This document shows, piece after piece, positions 1-5,037 of a stretch of 5,037 nucleotides of DNA. The notes beneath the pieces are model-generated. The model saw only the letters and a program-made list of their open reading frames with translations, was not told where the DNA came from and did not search any database. Source of the stretch: Dehalococcoidia bacterium (GTDB lineage: Bacteria > Chloroflexota > Dehalococcoidia > Dehalococcoidales > BS750m-G39); assembly GCA_004375675.1 (NCBI GenBank), contig SOKR01000108.1, forward strand, positions 1 to 5,037, given 5' to 3'. The position numbers and the translations under genes were made by a program. The first letter of the stretch is position 1, and each line of letters starts with the position of its first letter.

Positions 1-22
1 GGCGAAGACTTTTGGGGCTATA

Positions 23-28
23 TATAAT
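23..28 (+). promoter_or_regulatory. Possible -10 hexamer upstream of the DRTGG gene
   Basis: TATAAT at 23-28 matches the consensus -10 hexamer exactly and would start transcription near 35, just ahead of the ribosome binding site. No extended -10 TG precedes it, and the place for a -35 box falls at the very edge of the window, where the visible bases do not resemble TTGACA. The stretch is AT-rich and contains two tandem stop codons, so the match may be chance. The gene may instead be read from an upstream promoter. Confidence 0.25.
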
Positions 29-37
29 AAGGTAGCT

Positions 38-43
38 GGAGGT
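38..43 (+). promoter_or_regulatory. Strong Shine-Dalgarno site fixing a TTG start
   Basis: GGAGGT at 38-43 lies 5 bases before a TTG codon at 49-51. In this frame two tandem TAA stops sit at 25-30, and the P-loop is encoded within the first 16 codons after the TTG. The start must therefore lie between 31 and the P-loop. TTG 49 is the only usual start codon there with a ribosome binding site. Confidence 0.8.
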
Positions 44-48
44 GTAAC

Positions 49-1050
49 TTGGCGGCTTTATACATAACCTCTTCACAGGCGGGTGCGGGCAAGACCCTGC
101 TTTGCGCGGGGTTGGGCAGGCATCTGAAGGGCAAGGGCAAGAAGGTGGGCTTTTTCAAGCCTCTGGTGGCGGCTATCAAGAGCAAAGAGGCCGATAGCGA
201 CACCGCCTTTATCAAGCGCGTTTTGTCTCTGAAAGAGCCTGTGGACGACCTCTGCCCGGTTATCGGTGGGGAGGTGAAGCTGGCCGGTAAGGTTAAGCAG
301 GCTTATGCCAGGGTCGCCAAGGATAAGGATATAGTTATTATCGAAGGCGTGTGGCGGCAAAGGCCGGGCGGCGAGTCCGTCGAATCCTCTTATGAAGTAG
401 CTAAGGCGCTGGAGGCTAAGGTCATTGTCGTCGAGGGCTATTCACCGGACTTGTTCCAGACAAAATTAGCCGATAAGTACCAGGGTTTCGGTGAAGACCT
501 GCTCGGGGTGGTGATAAACAAGGTGCCGATGAGCCGTATGGAAGCGGTGCGGGAGCTGGGTGGGGTGGTTCTGGGGGTTATCCCCGAAGACAGGACACTG
601 CTCGGTTTGACGGTGGCGGAGCTGGCGGAGCTTGTCGAGGGCAAGGTAGTAAACGATGCTGGGAAGTCGGTGGAGCTGGTGGAGAACTATATGCTGGGGG
701 CTTTAAGTGTGGACTCTGGCCTCGACTATTTCGGCCGTAAAGATAATAAGGCGGTGGTGGTCAAGGGTGAGCGTCCGGATATGCAACTGGCGGCTCTGGA
801 GACTTCGACCAAATGCCTGGTTATAAGCGGCGACGGCTCTCCCATTTATGACGTGCTCCACAGCGCCGAGGGTAAGGGCATTCCTGTCATTGTCACCGAT
901 GAAGATACGGCTTCTGTGATGGACAGCGTTGAGCAGGCTCTGGGTATGACCAAGTTCAATCAGGAGAAAAAGCTGCCCAGGCTGGCGGAAATCATGAAAC
1001 AGCGGTTTGACTTCAAGGCTTTGTATAAAGGTTTAGGCCTGGCTGCTTAG
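49..1050 (+). CDS. BioD-like P-loop / DRTGG domain protein (phosphotransacetylase N-terminal-like)
   Basis: This 333-residue protein combines a BioD/CobB-type P-loop NTPase domain (about residues 1-190) with a DRTGG domain (about 190-300). Visible motifs are the Walker A loop ending AGAGKT at 11-16, KVGFFKPL at 32-39, an acidic DSDTAF stretch at 49-54, a Walker B-like VIIEG at 96-100, NKVP at 157-160 and EDRT at 180-183. KGERPDMQLAALET in the C-terminal half is typical of DRTGG domains. The same pair of domains forms the regulatory N-terminal half of long phosphotransacetylases such as E. coli Pta, but the catalytic PTA/PTB domain is absent and the gene ends normally at TAG. It is therefore unlikely to make acetyl phosphate itself. 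A nucleotide-dependent or regulatory role in acyl-CoA/acetate metabolism is an inference. It is soluble, with no signal peptide or membrane helix. Codons are G-rich, unlike the more C-rich helicase gene downstream, consistent with a separate transcription unit. The domain call is firm; the function is unknown. Confidence 0.88.
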   Translation: MAALYITSSQAGAGKTLLCAGLGRHLKGKGKKVGFFKPLVAAIKSKEADSDTAFIKRVLSLKEPVDDLCPVIGGEVKLAGKVKQAYARVAKDKDIVIIEGVWRQRPGGESVESSYEVAKALEAKVIVVEGYSPDLFQTKLADKYQGFGEDLLGVVINKVPMSRMEAVRELGGVVLGVIPEDRTLLGLTVAELAELVEGKVVNDAGKSVELVENYMLGALSVDSGLDYFGRKDNKAVVVKGERPDMQLAALETSTKCLVISGDGSPIYDVLHSAEGKGIPVIVTDEDTASVMDSVEQALGMTKFNQEKKLPRLAEIMKQRFDFKALYKGLGLAA

Positions 1051-1062
1051 CCAGCGGCTTTT
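1039..1062 (+). terminator. Possible weak intrinsic terminator after the DRTGG gene
   Basis: CTGGCT (1039-1044) and AGCCAG (1049-1054) form a perfect 6-bp inverted repeat around a GCTT loop that spans the stop codon at 1048-1050. After a CGGC spacer come four T's (1059-1062). The short stem, the 4-base spacer and the short T-run make it a poor terminator by the classical model. Its position, followed by a separate promoter for the next gene, is what supports the call. Confidence 0.3.
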
Positions 1063-1064
1063 AA

Positions 1065-1194
1065 CTATTGGGGATTACCAAGCCACTTCAGCCATAGTTC
1101 AGCCGTTTTCTGGAAGTTATTCAGCGCATCGCTGACGTTTGTCAATGCAATGCCACCTTTCCACTCATACCCCGCCAATGTTATAATAGGGTAG
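1065..1194 (-). other. Intergenic region with a protein-like minus-strand reading frame (doubtful gene remnant)
   Basis: The gap between the first gene and the helicase holds a minus-strand frame ending at TAG (1067-1065). Its last 35 or so codons read like protein: an aromatic segment GYEWKGG, then an amphipathic-looking stretch VSDALNNFQKTAELWLKWLG. Further upstream the frame runs antisense to the helicase Walker A region and is clearly a shadow there. Within the gap the only starts are TTG codons, such as the one at about 1179-1177, and none has a recognisable ribosome binding site. It could be the 3' remnant of a lost gene, a very short gene, or chance. I do not recognise a family. Confidence 0.15.
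1158..1187 (+). promoter_or_regulatory. Extended -10 promoter for the helicase-mutL unit
   Basis: TATAAT at 1182-1187 is an exact consensus -10 hexamer preceded by TG plus one base (1179-1181), making a perfect extended -10 element. A partial -35 match, TTTCCA at 1158-1163 (4 of 6 bases of TTGACA), lies 18 bases upstream. Only 7 bases separate the hexamer from the helicase ATG at 1195, so transcription should begin at or within a base or two of the start codon. No activator or repressor site is evident. Confidence 0.65.
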
Positions 1195-3390
1195 ATGGAT
1201 ATTCTGGACGGGCTTAATCCGGCGCAGAAAGAAGCCGTTGAAACCATTGAAGGACCGGTACTTATCTTAGCCGGTCCGGGCAGCGGCAAGACCAGGGTCA
1301 TCGCCCATCGGGTAGCCTACCTTATTAAGACCTGCGGCGTCAGCCCCCACCGTATTATGGCGGTCACCTTTACCAATAAAGCCGCCCGGGAGATGGAAGG
1401 GAGGCTTAACCGGCTTATCGGCGCCGCCTTGGGCAACCTTACCATCGGCACCTTTCACGCCCTCTGCGCCCGTATCCTGCGCCGCGATGGCCAGGCTATC
1501 GGTGTTGACTCCAGGTTCGTTATCTACGACGACGACGACCAGATAAGTCTGCTCAAGCGGACTCTTCAGGAGCTGGGGCTTGACCCCAAGCAGTATGCCC
1601 CCCGGGCGCTATCTTCGGCCATTTCCGCCGCCAAGAGCCGCACCGTAGCCCCGAAGGAATATGCCAAGCATACCACCAGCTATTTCGAGGAGGTAGCGGG
1701 GCGGGTATACGAGCACTACCAGCAGCTTTTGACCGAAAGTAATGCGTTGGACTTCGATGACCTGCTCATGAAAGCAGTCGAGCTCTTCCGAAACAGCAAA
1801 GAGACCCTGGACAAGTACCACTCCCGCTATCTGCATATCATGGTAGACGAGTTTCAGGACACCAACCTGGTCCAGTACGAGCTGATAAAGAAGCTGGGCG
1901 GCAAGAAGTGCAATATATGCGTCGTCGGTGACCCCGACCAGTCGATTTACTCCTGGAGGTTCGCTGACCTGCGCAACATCCTCAGCTTCGAGAAGGATTT
2001 TCCCAAGGCGAAACTGGTGCTACTGGAACAAAACTATCGCTCTACCAAATCCATCCTGGAAACTGCCTCTCATGTAATCTCGACCAATCAAATGCGCAAG
2101 CCTAAGGAGTTATGGACTGACAATGAAGAGGGCGAGCTGACCAACGTGGTAGAGACCTACACCGAACAGGAAGAAGCCCAGTTTGTCGTCAGCGAGGTGG
2201 AAAAGCTGGTGAAAGAGGACAGGGCTAAGCTGGGCGACTGCGCCGTGATGTACCGTACCAATGCCCAGTCAAGAGCCCTCGAGGAAGCCTTTATTCGTTA
2301 CGGGACGCCCTATAAACTGGTAGCCGGCACCCGCTTTTACGAGCGGCGTGAGGTGAAAGACATCATCGCCTATTTGAGGGTTATGCAAAATCCCAGTGAC
2401 AGCGTAGGCCTCCTCCGCATTATTAATATCCCAGGGCGGGGTATCGGCGAGCGCAGCCTAAGCCAGCTTTCCAGCTGGGCCAGGTCTCTGGGCATATCTC
2501 AGTACGAGGCGCTGCGGTTGGTCACCGAACAAAAGGATAACGAGGATGAGACGCCCCCGTTTGGCTCTCGCATAGTTAAAGCACTGGTCGGTTTTCACGG
2601 CTTGATGGAGGAGTTTATCACCCGCAGCCGTGAGCTGGACCTGGTTGACTTATTCGACATGGTTACGCAAAAATCGGGCTACGAGCACTATCTACAGAGT
2701 GGCAAGGACGGCGAGGAGCGCTGGGAGAATGTCCTTGAGCTGCGCACTGTCACCGCTGAATATAGGCATTTGCCTCCCCCCGAGGGACTGTCCGCTTTTC
2801 TTGAGGAAGTGGCTCTGGTATCCGATGTGGACGGGCTTGATGAGACGGTGGATGCCGCCACCCTGGTCACTTTGCACCAGGCGAAGGGGCTGGAGTTCCC
2901 CGTGGTTTTTATCGTCGGCGTTGAGGAGGGCATACTGCCCCACTTCAAGTCCTTTGCCGACGCGGAACAGATGGAGGAAGAACGGCGGCTTTGCTATGTG
3001 GGCATAACCAGAGCCAAACAGAAGCTCTATCTGGTGCATGCCTTCCGCCGCAACCTGATGGGCTCGAGCACGCCGAGCACGCCATCGCGCTTCCTGGACG
3101 ATATACCCAAGCGTCTTATCGCCAGCGGCGGCTTGTGGCAGGGGGAGGAAGGACGGGTCATGCCGCCCTTGTATTCTTCCCGTACCAGAACCCCAGCCCC
3201 CAACACCCCCAGTTCCGATGTCCCCGAACTCAAGCCTGGTGACCATGTCCACCATGCCCAGTTCGGCGATGGGGTGGTGGTCAACTGCCGTTCGGTGAAG
3301 GACGATAAAGAGGCGGTGGTGGCTTTCACCAGCGGGGTGGGTGTCAAAAAACTGCTTCTCAGCTTTGCCCGGCTGGAAAAGTTAGAATAG
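1195..3390 (+). CDS. pcrA: UvrD/PcrA-type ATP-dependent DNA helicase (superfamily 1)
   Basis: This 731-residue protein is a full-length 3'-5' superfamily 1A DNA helicase, which uses ATP to unwind DNA in excision repair, mismatch repair and replication restart. The motifs are complete and in order: Q-motif NPAQ (8-11), Walker A AGPGSGKT (26-33), motif Ia AVTFTNKAAREM (56-67), Ib GTFHALCARILR (85-96), motif II VDEFQDTN (217-224), motif III GDPDQSIYSWR (245-255), motif IV LEQNYRST (277-284), motif V TLHQAKGLEF (559-568) and motif VI EEERRLCYVGITRAK (594-608). PSRFLDDIP follows, then a Pro/Thr-rich linker around 660-677 and a C-terminal Tudor-like domain (about 680-731, GDHVHHAQFGDGVVV). In PcrA this domain contacts RNA polymerase. 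An in-frame TAG at 1192-1194 abuts the ATG, and the next Met (55) would remove Walker A, so the start is firm although AGGG at 1188-1191 is a poor ribosome site. mutL follows after 2 bases, pointing to mismatch repair. UvrD and PcrA cannot be told apart reliably here; Rep lacks this tail. Confidence 0.96.
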   Translation: MDILDGLNPAQKEAVETIEGPVLILAGPGSGKTRVIAHRVAYLIKTCGVSPHRIMAVTFTNKAAREMEGRLNRLIGAALGNLTIGTFHALCARILRRDGQAIGVDSRFVIYDDDDQISLLKRTLQELGLDPKQYAPRALSSAISAAKSRTVAPKEYAKHTTSYFEEVAGRVYEHYQQLLTESNALDFDDLLMKAVELFRNSKETLDKYHSRYLHIMVDEFQDTNLVQYELIKKLGGKKCNICVVGDPDQSIYSWRFADLRNILSFEKDFPKAKLVLLEQNYRSTKSILETASHVISTNQMRKPKELWTDNEEGELTNVVETYTEQEEAQFVVSEVEKLVKEDRAKLGDCAVMYRTNAQSRALEEAFIRYGTPYKLVAGTRFYERREVKDIIAYLRVMQNPSDSVGLLRIINIPGRGIGERSLSQLSSWARSLGISQYEALRLVTEQKDNEDETPPFGSRIVKALVGFHGLMEEFITRSRELDLVDLFDMVTQKSGYEHYLQSGKDGEERWENVLELRTVTAEYRHLPPPEGLSAFLEEVALVSDVDGLDETVDAATLVTLHQAKGLEFPVVFIVGVEEGILPHFKSFADAEQMEEERRLCYVGITRAKQKLYLVHAFRRNLMGSSTPSTPSRFLDDIPKRLIASGGLWQGEEGRVMPPLYSSRTRTPAPNTPSSDVPELKPGDHVHHAQFGDGVVVNCRSVKDDKEAVVAFTSGVGVKKLLLSFARLEKLE
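3066..3083 (+). repeat. Tandem 9-base duplication in the helicase linker
   Basis: GAGCACGCC occurs twice in immediate succession, in frame. It encodes the low-complexity STPSTPS stretch just before the conserved SRFLDDIP segment. It is probably a slippage duplication tolerated in a flexible surface segment and has no apparent regulatory role. Confidence 0.5.
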
Positions 3391-3392
3391 CT

Positions 3393-5037
<1,645 letters not shown>

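Noticed and set aside
1..35. Tail of an upstream gene.
   Set aside because: All three + frames are open at the left edge and stop at 25-27, 33-35 or 65-67. The tandem stops at 25-30 make the first frame attractive, but about eight residues are too few to choose a frame or name a product, so no feature was called.
73..360. A 95-codon minus-strand open frame within the first gene.
   Set aside because: It is antisense to the P-loop and neighbouring motifs of a well-supported protein and shows no features of its own.
1051..1194. Small RNA or riboswitch in the intergenic gap.
   Set aside because: No stable multi-stem structure, riboswitch signature or terminator before the helicase gene is visible, and the promoter found here leaves no room for a leader.
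2692..3255. A 187-codon minus-strand open frame inside the helicase gene.
   Set aside because: It lies wholly antisense to conserved helicase motifs V and VI, has no ribosome site or recognisable domain, and is explained by GC-rich codon bias in the true gene.

Overview
The window holds three genes, all on the + strand, and looks like ordinary bacterial chromosome. Protein-sequence impressions (a stand-alone BioD-like/DRTGG protein, a PcrA-type helicase with a Tudor-like tail, an endonuclease-type MutL) and the moderately high GC fit Chloroflexota, perhaps Dehalococcoidia. That assignment comes from remembered family resemblance, not from a search, and is only moderately secure.

Layout. Positions 1-48 are the leader of the first gene and probably the tail of an unseen upstream gene. 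Positions 49-1050 encode a 333-residue P-loop protein with a DRTGG domain, resembling the non-catalytic N-terminal half of long phosphotransacetylases. It has a TTG start behind a strong Shine-Dalgarno sequence. A small hairpin followed by T's lies at its stop codon. The 144-base gap to the next gene carries a consensus extended -10 promoter only 7 bases before the next ATG. Positions 1195-3390 encode a full-length UvrD/PcrA superfamily 1 DNA helicase. Two bases after its stop, mutL begins at 3393 and stays open to the window edge.

The helicase and mutL very likely form one transcription unit. This is functionally coherent: the endonuclease-type MutL nicks the strand in methyl-independent mismatch repair, and a UvrD-family helicase unwinds from the nick. 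The first gene appears to belong to a separate, metabolic unit.

The last 50 bases (4988-5037) are an uninterrupted run of G. This is almost certainly a sequencing or assembly artefact. It replaces the last part of mutL, including the expected CPHGRP metal-binding motif, so the MutL reading frame is trustworthy only to about residue 532. I found no mobile element, CRISPR array, RNA gene or convincing new system. The most interesting point is the probable leaderless transcription of the helicase-mutL unit.
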